From an uncultured Coriobacteriaceae bacterium (lineage in GTDB: Bacteria > Actinomycetota > Coriobacteriia > Coriobacteriales > Atopobiaceae), in assembly GCA_902786015.1 (NCBI GenBank), contig CADAAU010000002.1, forward strand, positions 229,009 to 293,008: a stretch of DNA of 64,000 nucleotides, given 5' to 3'. The position numbers and the translations under genes are program-made. Within the stretch, counting starts at the first letter, position 1, and each line of letters opens with the position of its first letter. Positions 44,686 to 55,305 of this stretch are shown here, in pieces. Below the pieces are notes generated by a model that had not been told where the DNA came from, did not search any database, and was given only the letters and a program-made list of their open reading frames with translations.

Positions 44686-47226
44686 ATGGCACAGCAAGAG
44701 AATGTCGCGTCGAACGACGAACGGGCGATGCGGCGGGCAAGGCGTCAGGCCCTGTTGGATGCCGGTGTCAATCCCTATCCCATAGCCTCCGAAGTCACGA
44801 CGCGTGTGGCGGAGCTCGTCGAGCGTTGCGATAGCCTAGAGCCGGGCGCTGTGGAAGATGGCGAGGGCGGGCTGCACATCGCGGGCCGCATTCGTGCTAA
44901 GCGTGGGCATGGCAAGCTCGCTTTCATGGACATCGAGGATTGCACAGGGCAAATCCAGCTGTTCTGCCGTATCAATAACATGGACGAGGAGTCATGGGCG
45001 CTTATTGGCCAGCTTGACGTGGGCGACATCGTCGAAGCCGTTGGCTGTCCCACGCGCACAAAGCGCGGCGAGCCATCGCTCATGGTTAGCAGCCTCAGGC
45101 TTCTCTCAAAGTCCCTGCGGCCCCTCCCCGAGAAGTTTCACGGTCTTTCAGACCGCGAAATGCGTTATCGCCAGCGTTACGTGGACCTTATCATGAATCC
45201 CGAGGTCAAAAACACGTTCGTCCAGCGTTCGCGCATCATATCGGCCATCCGCCGCTACATGGAAGACCTGGGATACCTTGAGGTCGAGACCCCAATTCTG
45301 CAAGAGACGCTCGGCGGCGCCAACGCCAAGCCGTTTACCACGCACTTTAACGTGCTCGACCAGGATTGCTACCTGCGCATTGCCACCGAGCTGCACCTCA
45401 AGCGCTGCATCGTGGGCGGCATGGAGCGCGTGTTTGAGGTGGGTCGCCAGTTCCGCAACGAGGGCATGGACCTTACGCACAATCCCGAGTTCACTTCGAT
45501 GGAGGCCTATTGCGCTTACGGCGATCTTTCCACGATGAAGGAGCTTTCCGAAGGGTTGTTCCAAGCGTGCGCGGCTGCCATTGGCAAGGGCGACGTCATC
45601 GAATACCAGGGTCAAAAAGTCGACCTTAGCAGTCCGTGGCGCTCGGCGCCCATGAGCGAGCTCGTGAGCGAGGTGCTGGGGGAGGAGTTGAGCATCGACA
45701 CCCCCGTTGAGCACCTGCGTGAGTTGCTGAGCGCAAACGACCTTGAGTGGGATGCGAGCTGGGGCGCGGGCAAGCTCATCTTTGAGCTGTATGACGAGCT
45801 CGTGGAAAAGACGCTCGTCAACCCCACCTTCGTGTGCGACTACCCCGTGGAGGTGAGTCCTCTCGCAAAGCGCAAGGATGACGACCCGCGGCTCACGGAT
45901 CGCTTTGAGCTCGTGGTATGTGGCAAAGAGTACGCAAACGCATTTAGCGAGCTCAACGATCCGGTGGACCAGGAAGAGCGCTTTGCGGCGCAGGTTGCGG
46001 CCAAAGCGGCCGGCGACGACGAGGCCATGGAGTACGACTACGATTATGTGCGAGCGCTCGAGTATGGCATGCCCCCTGCTGGCGGCATCGGCTTTGGTGT
46101 CGACCGCATGATTATGCTGTTCTGCGATCAACCCGCTATTCGCGATGTGCTGCTCTTCCCGCATTTGCGTCCTGAGCGTCGCGAACAGCCCAAGGCGGTC
46201 GTGTCGGACGCGCCAGCGGACGACAAGCTCGAAGCGGGCATCTCGCGCGAGGTGGCATTCGAGCTACTCAAACGCTACAACAAGGATTCCTTCCATGTGA
46301 AGCACGGAGAGACCCTCGAAGGCCTCATGCGTTACTACGCCCAAAAGCACGATCCAAAGAATGTCGACTTCTGGGGGCTCGTCGGCCTTCTTCACGACCT
46401 CGACTGGGAGATGTGGCCCGACCCCGTGCAGCATACGGTAAAGACGGCCGAGCTGCTGGAGGAAGCAGGCGCGAATCCCGCATTGGCCCACGCCATACAG
46501 ACGCACAATCACGCACAAAACGACGAGCTGCCGAGTCCGGAGCACGTTATGGAGAAATGGCTTTATGCCACTGACGAGCTGAGCGGTCTCATTCAGGCGT
46601 GCGTGCGTATGCGCCCATCGCATAGTGTCGTGGACTTTAATGTCAAGTCTCTGCGCAAGAAGTTCAAGACAAAGAGCTTTGCCGCCGGCTGCAATCGCCA
46701 GATTATCTCTGAGGGCGCCGAGATGCTTGGCATGGAGCTTAGCGAGCTGTTTGCGAGCGTCATCGAAGCGATGAAGGCCATCGCACCTGTGGGAGACATA
46801 TACGCCCAACCTGTCGAGGAGACCGAAAGTGAAGGGGCTGAGGTCCAGATTCCAAAGGAGGGCATCTACGTCGAGCCGCTCTTTTCCGACGAGGTGGACT
46901 TCGCGACCTTTTGCCGTTCCGACTTTCGCGTGGTCAAGGTCAAGGCATGCGAGGAGGTGCCAAAGAGCAAGAAGCTCCTGCGGTTTACGCTTGACGACGG
47001 CACCGATGTCGACCGTACCATTCTGAGCGGCATCAAACAGTTCTACAGCCCCGAAGAACTGGTGGGCAAGACGCTCGTGGCAATTCTCAACCTGCCTCCT
47101 CGAAAGATGATGGGCATCGAATCATGTGGCATGCTCATCTCTGCAATTCACAAGGAGGACGGCAAGGAGGCGTTGCATCTGCTTATGGTCGATGATGCTA
47201 TCCCAGCCGGAGCAAAGCTGTCCTAG
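44686..47226 (+). CDS. lysS: Lysyl-tRNA synthetase fused to HD-hydrolase and tRNA-binding domains
   Basis: An 846-residue three-part protein. Residues 1 to about 500 are class II LysRS: an OB fold with LHIAGRIRAKRGHGKLAFMD, motif 2 FEVGRQFRNEGMDLTHNPEF (about 249-268) and motif 3 GGIGFGVDRM (about 466). Residues about 520-700 are an HD-type hydrolase with KHGETLEGLMRYYA, LLHDLDWE (His-Asp near 568) and ATDELSGLI. Residues about 735-846 form an EMAP/Trbp111 tRNA-binding OB domain with DFRVVKVKACEEVPKSKKL and MGIESCGMLIS. LysRS normally ends near 500 residues. The HD substrate is unknown. It starts at ATG 44686 after AAAGGAGC. Confidence 0.93.
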   Translation: MAQQENVASNDERAMRRARRQALLDAGVNPYPIASEVTTRVAELVERCDSLEPGAVEDGEGGLHIAGRIRAKRGHGKLAFMDIEDCTGQIQLFCRINNMDEESWALIGQLDVGDIVEAVGCPTRTKRGEPSLMVSSLRLLSKSLRPLPEKFHGLSDREMRYRQRYVDLIMNPEVKNTFVQRSRIISAIRRYMEDLGYLEVETPILQETLGGANAKPFTTHFNVLDQDCYLRIATELHLKRCIVGGMERVFEVGRQFRNEGMDLTHNPEFTSMEAYCAYGDLSTMKELSEGLFQACAAAIGKGDVIEYQGQKVDLSSPWRSAPMSELVSEVLGEELSIDTPVEHLRELLSANDLEWDASWGAGKLIFELYDELVEKTLVNPTFVCDYPVEVSPLAKRKDDDPRLTDRFELVVCGKEYANAFSELNDPVDQEERFAAQVAAKAAGDDEAMEYDYDYVRALEYGMPPAGGIGFGVDRMIMLFCDQPAIRDVLLFPHLRPERREQPKAVVSDAPADDKLEAGISREVAFELLKRYNKDSFHVKHGETLEGLMRYYAQKHDPKNVDFWGLVGLLHDLDWEMWPDPVQHTVKTAELLEEAGANPALAHAIQTHNHAQNDELPSPEHVMEKWLYATDELSGLIQACVRMRPSHSVVDFNVKSLRKKFKTKSFAAGCNRQIISEGAEMLGMELSELFASVIEAMKAIAPVGDIYAQPVEETESEGAEVQIPKEGIYVEPLFSDEVDFATFCRSDFRVVKVKACEEVPKSKKLLRFTLDDGTDVDRTILSGIKQFYSPEELVGKTLVAILNLPPRKMMGIESCGMLISAIHKEDGKEALHLLMVDDAIPAGAKLS

Positions 47227-47248
47227 CGCACGAAATAAACGATTGGCC

Positions 47249-47289
47249 AAGCAATGAAGCAATGGAGACTCTCCGTTGCTTCATTGCTT
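47249..47289 (+). terminator. Hairpin after lysS
   Basis: AAGCAATGAAGCAA (47249-47262) and TTGCTTCATTGCTT (47276-47289) form a 14-bp perfect stem. It separates lysS from clpC. Confidence 0.65.
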
Positions 47290-47416
47290 GTGCTGTCGCG
47301 TGTCATGTTCCATAAAATGTAAGATACGGGTATGCTACATATACGATTTGGGTAAACCACACTTGTCAAACCAGACGAGGCCGCGCTTTTGCGGCCAAGG
47401 GGAAGAGAGACCCAAT

Positions 47417-50020
47417 ATGTTTGAAAAGTTTACCGACAAGGCGCGTCGGGTGATGAACCTTGCGCAGGACGAGGCACGAAACCTCGGGCGCATGTTCGTC
47501 GGCACCGAGCACCTGTTGCTTGCGCTCATCAAGGAAGGCGAGGGCGTCGCCGCGCAGGCGCTTGCCAAGCTCGACGTCACCTACGACGAGACCATTGCGA
47601 CCGTACGCAGCCTTTCCAAGGACGACGGCGAGCCCACGCCGGGTGGCCACATTCCCTTTACACCACGCGCGAAGCGGGTGCTCGAGGGGTCCTATCGAGA
47701 GATGATGAACCATGGGCAGACCTACATCGCCACCGAGCATCTGTTGCTCGGCATCGTGAACGAGGGAAATGGTCGTGCCATGGAGACACTCGGGCGCATG
47801 GGCGTCTCGGGCGACGCGGTGCGCAACTCCGTTGACGAGCTTATCTCGAACGGCTCCCAGCAAGAAACGCACAACGGTCGCCAGGCCGCAGGCGTGGGTG
47901 ACGTCCGTGGCGCCAATCCAAATCCGTTCGCGGGCATGCCCCAGGGCGCGCCGAATGACGAAGGCTCGCTGCTTGAGCGCTTTGGCCGCAACCTTACCAA
48001 GCTGGCGTCGGACGGCGCACTCGATCCGGTCATAGGCCGCGACCGCGAGGTGGAGCGCGTCATGCAGGTCATGGCTCGCCGCCAAAAGAACAATCCGCTC
48101 ATCCTGGGCGATCCTGGCGTGGGCAAGACGGCCGTAGTCGAGGGATTGGCCCAGCTCATAGCTGGTGGCAACGTACCCGACATCCTGCGCGACAAGCAGA
48201 TCTGGACGCTCGATATCGCCGCGCTCGTGGCAGGTTCCAAATACCGCGGAGAGTTCGAGGAGCGCCTCAAGAAGGTCATTTCGGAGGTCATGGAGTCAAA
48301 GAACGCCATCCTCTTCATTGACGAGATGCACACCATCATGGGCGCGGGCTCGGCCGAGGGATCCATCGATGCGGCGAGCATCCTCAAGCCGCCCCTCTCG
48401 CGTGGCGAGATCCAGGTGATAGGTGCCACTACGGCTGATGAGTACCGCAAGCACATCGAGAAGGACTCGGCGCTCGAGCGGCGCTTCCAGCCAGTGAACA
48501 TCGGTGAGCCGTCACCGGAGGACACGCTCCAGATCCTTAAGGGCTTGCAATCCGCCTACGAGGCCCATCACCATGTTCGCTATACCGACGAGGCGCTTGC
48601 AGCGGCAGTCTCGCTTTCGAATCGCTACGTTCAGGACCGCTTCTTGCCCGACAAGGCAATCGACCTGCTCGACGAGGCCGGAGCCCGCACGCGCGTGCAT
48701 AAGATGGCGCTTCCGCCCGAGCTCGCGAAGGTGGACGATGCGCTGGCTCAGGTGCGTCAGGCCAAGTCTGATGCGGCCGCTGCCCAAGAGTTCGAGGAGG
48801 CTGCCCGTCTGCGTGACGAGGAGCGCGAGCTCAACGCAAAGAAGGCAGAGCTCGAGCAGGCATGGCGCGAAGAGATGGATGCCAACGTGGTGGTTGTTAC
48901 CGAAGACGACATTGCCGACGTGGTCTCGTCCATCTCGGGCGTACCGGTGAGCAACCTCACCGAGGCCGAGGCCAGCAAGCTGTTGCGCTGCGAGGAGGCT
49001 CTGCACCAGCGCGTCATCGGCCAAGAAGAGGCCGTCAATGGCGTGAGCCGAGCGATTCGTCGCAGCCGCTCGCCGCTTAAGGATCCGCGCCGTCCAGGCG
49101 GCTCTTTCATCTTCCTCGGGCCGTCTGGCGTCGGCAAGACCGAGCTCGCCAAGGCGCTTGCGGAGTTCTTGTTTGGCAGCGAGGATGCACTTATTAGCTA
49201 CGACATGAGTGAGTTCATGGAGAAGCACGCCGTGAGCAAGCTCGTGGGTGCCCCTCCGGGATATGTGGGATACGACGAGGGTGGCGAACTCACCAAGGCT
49301 GTTCGTCGGCGTCCGTACTCGGTGGTCCTGTTCGACGAGATCGAGAAGGCCCATCCGGACGTGTTCAACATCCTGCTGCAGATTCTGGATGAGGGTCGGC
49401 TCACCGACGGGCAAGGGCGCACGGTTGACTTCTCGAACACCGTCATCATCATGACCTCCAACATCGGTGCGCGCGACATCGCGCATACCACCACGATGGG
49501 GTTCGGCGGCTCCTCGAGCGGACTTTCCGACTCCGAGATCAACTCGCGCGTGATGAGCGAGCTCAAGAAGCTCTTCCGCCCCGAGTTCCTCAACCGTGTG
49601 GACGAGGTCGTCGTGTTCAAGTCGCTCACGGGTGAGCAGCTTCGTGGAATCGTGGACCTCATGGTTGCCGACCTGCGCCGTCGCCTGTTTGGTCAGGGCA
49701 TGTCGGTGGAGCTCACCGATGCCGCACGTGACTTGGTGGCAAAGCGTGGTACCGACAAGATCTACGGTGCTCGACCGCTTCGCCGCGCAATCCAGACGCT
49801 CATCGAGGACCCTCTTGCCGAAGAGATGCTTCAAGGCAAGTGGCAGGCGGGCGACATCATCTATGTGGATGTGTCGGAGGACGGCGAAACTCTGGCGTTC
49901 AGCAAGGGTGCGGGCGAGATTGCTGCGCCTGAGGAGCGCTTGCACATGGAGCTGCCCAAACCGCGCAATCGCTGGACGGGAGCGCGTACGCCGGCACCCG
50001 ACGCCGCTTCGGCTGAGTAG
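47417..50020 (+). CDS. clpC: ATP-dependent Clp protease ATPase ClpC
   Basis: An 867-residue Hsp100. Two Clp_N repeats (about 1-145) are followed by NBD1 with [10 protein letters not shown] (about 231), a middle domain with a UVR-like segment (about 450-480) and NBD2 with [10 protein letters not shown] (about 569). An AAA+ lid ends it near [13 protein letters not shown]. It unfolds proteins for ClpP. The start is the ATG at 47417; [12 protein letters not shown] is the standard N-terminus. The usual ctsR, mcsA and mcsB genes are absent upstream, so no CtsR-type control is evident here. Confidence 0.97.
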   Translation: MFEKFTDKARRVMNLAQDEARNLGRMFVGTEHLLLALIKEGEGVAAQALAKLDVTYDETIATVRSLSKDDGEPTPGGHIPFTPRAKRVLEGSYREMMNHGQTYIATEHLLLGIVNEGNGRAMETLGRMGVSGDAVRNSVDELISNGSQQETHNGRQAAGVGDVRGANPNPFAGMPQGAPNDEGSLLERFGRNLTKLASDGALDPVIGRDREVERVMQVMARRQKNNPLILGDPGVGKTAVVEGLAQLIAGGNVPDILRDKQIWTLDIAALVAGSKYRGEFEERLKKVISEVMESKNAILFIDEMHTIMGAGSAEGSIDAASILKPPLSRGEIQVIGATTADEYRKHIEKDSALERRFQPVNIGEPSPEDTLQILKGLQSAYEAHHHVRYTDEALAAAVSLSNRYVQDRFLPDKAIDLLDEAGARTRVHKMALPPELAKVDDALAQVRQAKSDAAAAQEFEEAARLRDEERELNAKKAELEQAWREEMDANVVVVTEDDIADVVSSISGVPVSNLTEAEASKLLRCEEALHQRVIGQEEAVNGVSRAIRRSRSPLKDPRRPGGSFIFLGPSGVGKTELAKALAEFLFGSEDALISYDMSEFMEKHAVSKLVGAPPGYVGYDEGGELTKAVRRRPYSVVLFDEIEKAHPDVFNILLQILDEGRLTDGQGRTVDFSNTVIIMTSNIGARDIAHTTTMGFGGSSSGLSDSEINSRVMSELKKLFRPEFLNRVDEVVVFKSLTGEQLRGIVDLMVADLRRRLFGQGMSVELTDAARDLVAKRGTDKIYGARPLRRAIQTLIEDPLAEEMLQGKWQAGDIIYVDVSEDGETLAFSKGAGEIAAPEERLHMELPKPRNRWTGARTPAPDAASAE

Positions 50021-50040
50021 CATGCTTTTTTAGGAGAGCG

Positions 50041-50077
50041 GCAGCCCTCTGGCCAGCGCCGGGGGCTGCTTTTGTTT
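50041..50077 (+). terminator. Intrinsic terminator of clpC
   Basis: GCAGCCC and GGGCTGC pair with a 15-nt loop and are followed by TTTTGTTT. Confidence 0.85.
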
Positions 50078-50192
50078 ATCTGCGAATGGGCGTCTTGTCG
50101 TTAAATCTGACTCGTTCGCGTCACCCTTGGGTGTTTCTCGCGTATACTTTGGTAGCCATTCTTTTTTCGTCTTGGAGGAGGCGAACCACGCA

Positions 50193-51260
50193 ATGCAGGA
50201 CAACCAGACTTCAACCAGCACTCAGCACCGCATTGACGAGGCAATTCGCATGACAGCTCCAGGGACGGCGTTACGCCATGCCCTCGACATGATTCTTGCC
50301 GGCCATATGGGTGCGCTCATCTGTGTTGGCGACGAGCAAAAGGTCATCAATTCCGGTAATGACGGTTTTCCACTCAACATCTCGTTCACGGCCAACCGAC
50401 TCTTTGAGCTGTCAAAGATGGACGGCGCCATAGTCGTAGACGGTCGTCTGAACCAAATTCTTCGCGCGAACTATCACCTCAATCCCGATTCCGCACTTCC
50501 AACAAGTGAGACGGGTATGCGTCACCGCACTGCGGCGCGTATGAGTCTGCTTACGGACGCCTTGGTCATATCGGTGTCCGAACGCCGGCAGGTCATTCAC
50601 TTATTTATTGACGGCCGTGGTATCCAGCTCAAGACCGTCCAAGAACTCATGGGTTCAGTCAACCAGCTCATCGTGGCGATGCAGAGCACGCGACAGGCAC
50701 TCGACCATCGTCTGCGTCGTCTTACTACGCTTGAGCTCGAAAACCAGGTAACGCTGGACGACCTCACCGAAATCTTTTATCTGTTTGAGGTGCTCACCAC
50801 AGCCGGCGAGGACCTCGGCAAGATTGTTCTTGCCTTGGGCAGCGAGGGCCGTACGGTCCAGATGCAACAGGAAGAGTTTCTTGGCAACCTCGACGACGAG
50901 TACACACTCATGATTCGCGACTATGCGGCCGACAGTTCCGAAGAAAACGCCAAGGCCATCCGTCGGGCGCTCGACGATACGGCCAACTCGCAGGTCCACA
51001 AGGCTGCAAACATTGCACATCTACTCGGTTACGATGACATCCGCGAAGACACCGTTATGACGCCTCTTGGCCTACGTACGCTCTCCAATGTGAGCGTGGT
51101 GCGCGAGGGCATGGCCGACAAGATCGTAGACGAGTATGGCTCGCTGCAAGACCTCATCGACGTCATTGACGAGAACCCCGAGCGTCTGGAAGAGACGGGC
51201 GTGCGCAATCCGTCAATTTTGGCCGACAGCCTGTATCGCATGTGGGGCAAGCACTCATGA
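50193..51260 (+). CDS. disA: Diadenylate cyclase DisA (c-di-AMP synthase)
   Basis: A 355-residue DNA-scanning protein. The DAC domain (about 25-150) has the DGA motif in MDGAIVVDG (about 76-84) and the RHRTA motif in GMRHRTAARMS (about 109-119). A helical linker and a C-terminal HhH/RuvA-like DNA-binding domain (about 295-350) follow. It makes c-di-AMP from two ATP and pauses at branched DNA. GGAGGAGG lies before the ATG at 50193. It is followed by ispD with a 4-nt ATGA overlap. radA, a frequent partner, is not here. Confidence 0.96.
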   Translation: MQDNQTSTSTQHRIDEAIRMTAPGTALRHALDMILAGHMGALICVGDEQKVINSGNDGFPLNISFTANRLFELSKMDGAIVVDGRLNQILRANYHLNPDSALPTSETGMRHRTAARMSLLTDALVISVSERRQVIHLFIDGRGIQLKTVQELMGSVNQLIVAMQSTRQALDHRLRRLTTLELENQVTLDDLTEIFYLFEVLTTAGEDLGKIVLALGSEGRTVQMQQEEFLGNLDDEYTLMIRDYAADSSEENAKAIRRALDDTANSQVHKAANIAHLLGYDDIREDTVMTPLGLRTLSNVSVVREGMADKIVDEYGSLQDLIDVIDENPERLEETGVRNPSILADSLYRMWGKHS

Positions 51261-52021
51261 GGGAGACATGCGCGTGCGCGTGTCCCGAGCGGTTGGGAAG
51301 CAAAGAAGCAGGGTCCGATACCTGCGCCATTGTTCTTGCCGGTGGGTCGGGCGAGCGGTTTGGTGACCCGCGTGGCAAGCAGTTCGTCGAGCTCTGCGAC
51401 CTTCCATTGGTGGCGTGGTCGATTTTGGCGTTCGATCGTGCGCCGAGCGTCGATGCGCTTGTGGTGGTTTGCGCTGCCGACCGTATGGACGAGATGCGCT
51501 ATGATGTTTTGGCTCGTATTGAGCTCCGGCACGAGGTGACTTTGGCCGCGGGTGGCGCAACACGGCAGGACTCGGTGTTTTCGGGCCTGATGGCTTCGCC
51601 TGCGAGCTGTGAGTTCGTGGCAATACATGATGGGGCGCGTCCTCTCATCGAGCAGGATGACATAGAGCGCTGCATTGCTGCCGTGCGTGACGATGTACGT
51701 GTGGATGGAGCAATATGCGCTGCGCAGGTGACCGACACCATAAAGGTGGTGGACGATTCGGGTGCGATTACCACCACTCCCGATCGTGCCTGCCTGTGGA
51801 GCGCGCAGACGCCCCAGACGTTTAGGCGAGCGGCGATTATTGCCGCCCACGAGGCGGCCTTGCTCGAAGGGGCGATTGGCACCGATGACGCAAGCCTGCT
51901 TGAGCGCAAAGGCAAGAGAGTGCTGGTAGTACAGACGCCTCGCGACAACCTCAAGGTTACGGTGCCCGAGGACTTGGGTGTGGCCGAGGCGATTCTGGCG
52001 GCTCGGATGGGCATTTCGTAG
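51257..52021 (+). CDS. ispD: 2-C-methyl-D-erythritol 4-phosphate cytidylyltransferase
   Basis: A 254-residue MEP-pathway enzyme forming CDP-ME from MEP and CTP. The nucleotide-binding [10 protein letters not shown] (about 26-35), GKQF, HDGARPL and TPQTFRR are all present. The first 20 residues ([16 protein letters not shown]) are extra and Cys-rich. The start overlaps the disA stop (ATGA), so translation is coupled. ispF follows after 49 bp; together they supply isoprenoids without mevalonate. Confidence 0.95.
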   Translation: MRETCACACPERLGSKEAGSDTCAIVLAGGSGERFGDPRGKQFVELCDLPLVAWSILAFDRAPSVDALVVVCAADRMDEMRYDVLARIELRHEVTLAAGGATRQDSVFSGLMASPASCEFVAIHDGARPLIEQDDIERCIAAVRDDVRVDGAICAAQVTDTIKVVDDSGAITTTPDRACLWSAQTPQTFRRAAIIAAHEAALLEGAIGTDDASLLERKGKRVLVVQTPRDNLKVTVPEDLGVAEAILAARMGIS

Positions 52022-52070
52022 TTCGCGCGAACAGGCCGGTCCTGCGCAAAAGGTGGAGAGAGGAGCTCAC

Positions 52071-52547
52071 ATGCTGCACATAGGACATGGATACGACGTG
52101 CATCAGTTTGCGGAGGGCAGGCGCTGCATCTTGGGTGGAGTGGATGTGCCCAGCGAGCGTGGTCTGCTCGGTCACTCCGATGCCGACGTTTTGGCTCATG
52201 CCGTTGCAGATGCAGTTCTTGGCGCGGCGCGCTTAGGCGACATAGGAACTCTCTTTCCCGACAACGACCCCGCCTACGAGGGAGCCGACTCGCTCGTGTT
52301 GCTTTCTCGCGTTGCAGACCTCGTTCGCAAGCACGGCTTTACTATCGTGGATGTGGATTCAACGGTTGCCGCACAGGCCCCCAGACTTGCGCCACATCGT
52401 GAGCAAATGAGAGCGAACTTGGCCGCGGCTCTGGGTCTGGCGATAAAAAATGTGGGGGTAAAGGCTACGACTACGGAGCATCTGGGCTTTGTGGGACGCA
52501 AAGAGGGCATCGCGGCTTGGGCCGTGGCGCTTTTGAGCCACGAATAA
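52071..52547 (+). CDS. ispF: 2-C-methyl-D-erythritol 2,4-cyclodiphosphate synthase
   Basis: A 158-residue MEP-pathway enzyme that makes MEcPP and releases CMP. It forms trimers with zinc held by the Asp/His of GYDVHQF (residues 7-13) and the His of [16 protein letters not shown] (about 33-48). The C-terminal [20 protein letters not shown] is the family signature. GAGAGGAGC precedes the ATG at 52071. It is the last gene of the disA-ispD-ispF run. Confidence 0.97.
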   Translation: MLHIGHGYDVHQFAEGRRCILGGVDVPSERGLLGHSDADVLAHAVADAVLGAARLGDIGTLFPDNDPAYEGADSLVLLSRVADLVRKHGFTIVDVDSTVAAQAPRLAPHREQMRANLAAALGLAIKNVGVKATTTEHLGFVGRKEGIAAWAVALLSHE

Positions 52548-52782
52548 TGCGAAACTGCGCTTGTGCCATTGCTGCTTAAGCGGCTTCTGCAACGTTTGTG
52601 TACACAACTCTCCGATGGGTTGACAAAAGTCCAGTTAGGGCTTGCCTTGCAATGGAGTTGTGCACGCTATTCTGACGTGGCCGAGCTCTAGTGGCTATCG
52701 TTGCCTGCGAAAGCACAATGTAGGGGGTAATTTGCCCCACTTGCGCTATTATCATGTGCGAAACCGACGAATAGGAGTTTGC

Positions 52783-54258
52783 ATGCTCGTATACAACAGC
52801 CAGACCCACCGCAAACAGGAGCTCGAGCCCATCGAGTCCGGCAAGATTCGTATGTACGTGTGCGGTCCCACCGTGTACGACCAGATTCACATCGGCAACG
52901 CGCGAACGTTCCTCTCGTTTGACGTTATTCGTCGCTACCTGATGTTCAAGGGTTACGAGGTCACCTTCGCCCAGAACCTCACCGACGTGGATGACAAGAT
53001 CATAAACCGCGCCAACGAGCAGGGCCGTAGCGCCGCCGAGGTGGCGGAGGAGTACAGCGACAAGTTCATCGAGCAGATGCATCGCTTTGGAATTCTGGAC
53101 CCCGACATTCGCCCTCGTGCCACGCGCGAGATCGAGGCCATGCAAGAGATGATTTCCCTGCTCGTCGAGCAGGGAAATGCGTATCCGGTGCCAAGTGGTG
53201 ATGTGTACTTCTCGGTTCGTAGCGACAAGGCCTACGGCGTTTTGAGCGGGCGCGACTTGGACCAGCTACGTGCGGGCGAGCGCGTGGAGGTCAACGACGA
53301 GAAGCGCGATCCATTCGACTTCGCTCTGTGGAAGGCCGCCAAACCCGGCGAACCCAGCTGGCCGAGTCCCTGGGGCGACGGACGTCCTGGCTGGCATACC
53401 GAGTGCTGTGCGATGATTCATCGCTATTTGGGCACGCCCATCGACATCCATGGAGGCGGCGCCGACCTCGTGTTCCCGCATCATGAGAACGAGACGGCTC
53501 AGGCCATGTGCGCTTGGCATGCGCCGCTGGCAAACGTATGGATGCACACGGGAATGCTGCAGATCAACGAGGAAAAGATGTCCAAGAGCCTGGGCAACTT
53601 CTACACGCTCAAGGAGGTCCTCGACCGCTATCCGGCCAACGTCGTACGCATCCTCATGCTGCAGACGCACTACCGTGCGCCGCTCGACTTCTCGTTTGAC
53701 CGGCTGGATGGCGCGTCCAGCTCATTGGAGCGGCTGGTGGGTTGCGTAAAGAACCTGAGATGGGCAGCGGATGCCGCGCCGCAGGACGGGCATCTTACCG
53801 ATGCAGACCGCGCGCTGAGCAATGCCATTAACGAGGCCGAGCGCGGCTTTACGGCGGCCATGGACGATGACTTCAACACGGCCGGTGGCATGGCAGCCAT
53901 CTTTGGATTGGTGTCAGCGGCAAACAAGTATCTTGCAGAGGCAGCAGGCACCATCGAGACGTCGGTCTCGCTTCGCTCGGCCGATTGCATTATGGAGCTG
54001 TGCGGTGTGCTGGGCATCGACCTGAGCAAAGACACAAAACAGAGCGAGCTTCCCATGGAACTCGTATCGCTTGCTGCTGAGCGTGCCCAGTACGAGGGCG
54101 ATGATCCCGAGGAAGCTGCGCAGGCGCTGCTTGCGGCTCGTCAAGAGGCGCGCTCAAACCGCGACTGGGGAACGGCGGATGCCATCCGAGACGGCATTGC
54201 GGCGCTTGGGCTTTTGGTAGAGGACACGGCGGCCGGCGCACGCTTGCGCCGTAAGTAA
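52783..54258 (+). CDS. cysS: Cysteinyl-tRNA synthetase
   Basis: A 491-residue class I synthetase. The zinc ligand region is YVCGPTVYD (about 25-33); then come HIGH as HIGNARTF, the second Cys and His in WHTECCAM and HHENE, and KMSKSLGNF (about 265). The C-terminal anticodon domain ends with [18 protein letters not shown]. The ATG at 52783 follows AATAGGAG; upstream codons are intergenic. It heads the cysS-rlmB-yacP block, but the mini-ribonuclease III gene (mrnC) often found between cysS and rlmB is missing. Confidence 0.97.
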   Translation: MLVYNSQTHRKQELEPIESGKIRMYVCGPTVYDQIHIGNARTFLSFDVIRRYLMFKGYEVTFAQNLTDVDDKIINRANEQGRSAAEVAEEYSDKFIEQMHRFGILDPDIRPRATREIEAMQEMISLLVEQGNAYPVPSGDVYFSVRSDKAYGVLSGRDLDQLRAGERVEVNDEKRDPFDFALWKAAKPGEPSWPSPWGDGRPGWHTECCAMIHRYLGTPIDIHGGGADLVFPHHENETAQAMCAWHAPLANVWMHTGMLQINEEKMSKSLGNFYTLKEVLDRYPANVVRILMLQTHYRAPLDFSFDRLDGASSSLERLVGCVKNLRWAADAAPQDGHLTDADRALSNAINEAERGFTAAMDDDFNTAGGMAAIFGLVSAANKYLAEAAGTIETSVSLRSADCIMELCGVLGIDLSKDTKQSELPMELVSLAAERAQYEGDDPEEAAQALLAARQEARSNRDWGTADAIRDGIAALGLLVEDTAAGARLRRK

Positions 54259-54263
54259 CTCTT

Positions 54264-54313
54264 AAGCGGCCCAAGCAAAAGGAGCAATCTCTTTGCTTGG
54301 GCCGCTTGTTTTT
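54264..54313 (+). terminator. Intrinsic terminator after cysS
   Basis: AAGCGGCCCAAGCAAA and TTTGCTTGGGCCGCTT are perfect 16-bp arms, followed by GTTTTTTGGG. Confidence 0.92.
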
Positions 54314-54345
54314 TGGGTTTCGCGCACGAATAGAGGAGAGGCCAC

Positions 54346-55305
54346 ATGGCAAAGAATCAATCGCGTAAGCCGGGTCGCGACGTGCGTGGCGGTACGGGCA
54401 AGCGTTCGCGTAAGCCCAATCCACAGGCCCGGCCTTACAAGAAGGATGTCCGCCGCAGGGGGTATATGCCTGCAGGGAAGCAGAAGCCGGCGCGTCCGGG
54501 CGCGACCCGTGCCAACCTCATTGAAGGACGACGCGCTGTAGCCGAGGCGCTCGATGCGGGCATCCCTCTAAAGCGTGCCTTGGTGGCCGCGAGTACGGGA
54601 GAGCGCGATCGCTCGCTCGAGGAGCTGGTCGTGCGTCTGGAGCAGGCAGACGTGCGGGTGGACTACGTTGCTCGCGACCTTCTTGACAGCCGTTCCTCTC
54701 ATGGTGCCCATCAGGGAATTATGCTTGAGGTCGAGCCGTTCGCGTATGCGACGCTCGACGATGTAATAGAGGCTGCGGGAGAAGGTGACGCCCTCGTGCT
54801 GCTGCTCGACCACGTTACGGACGAGGGCAACTTTGGCGCCATTGTGCGTACGGCTGAGGTCGTTGGTGCGGCAGGCGTGGTGGTTGCCAACGCCCGGGCG
54901 GCGCGCGTCGGGACGGCTGCGTACAAAACATCGGCTGGTGCCGTGCTGCACCTGCCCATCGCCCAGGTGCCAAATCTGGCTACGGCAGCCGAGCAGCTCA
55001 AGGAGGCCGGATTTTGGGTGGGAGCGGCTACCGAGCATGCGCACGACGACGTGTGGCATGCGCCTCTTGATGGGCGAATCTGTTTGGTAATGGGCTCTGA
55101 GGGCTCGGGCGTCTCGGCTCTTATGCGCAAGAAGTGCGACTTCGAGTGCAAGCTGCCTCAACGCGGGCGCGTGGAGTCGCTCAACGTGGCGCAGGCGACG
55201 ACGGCAATCTGCTATGAGTGGCTGCGCCGCGTCATGGAAAAGGACGAGCGCTCGACGCAGGGAACCGATGAGGCTGCGGTCATTCTTCCCGAGGTGGACG
55301 CATGA
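54346..55305 (+). CDS. rlmB: TrmH/SpoU-family rRNA 2'-O-methyltransferase (RlmB-like)
   Basis: A 319-residue SPOUT enzyme, by context and sequence the 23S rRNA Gm2251 methyltransferase. A very basic N-terminal extension (about 1-60) is followed by the substrate-binding domain (IEGRRAVAEALDAGIPL) and the knotted SAM domain with LLDHVTDEGNFGAIVRTAE, LVMGSEGSGVS and LNVAQATTAI. A GAGGAG sequence precedes the ATG. yacP starts inside its last codons (ATGA overlap). Confidence 0.93.
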   Translation: MAKNQSRKPGRDVRGGTGKRSRKPNPQARPYKKDVRRRGYMPAGKQKPARPGATRANLIEGRRAVAEALDAGIPLKRALVAASTGERDRSLEELVVRLEQADVRVDYVARDLLDSRSSHGAHQGIMLEVEPFAYATLDDVIEAAGEGDALVLLLDHVTDEGNFGAIVRTAEVVGAAGVVVANARAARVGTAAYKTSAGAVLHLPIAQVPNLATAAEQLKEAGFWVGAATEHAHDDVWHAPLDGRICLVMGSEGSGVSALMRKKCDFECKLPQRGRVESLNVAQATTAICYEWLRRVMEKDERSTQGTDEAAVILPEVDA

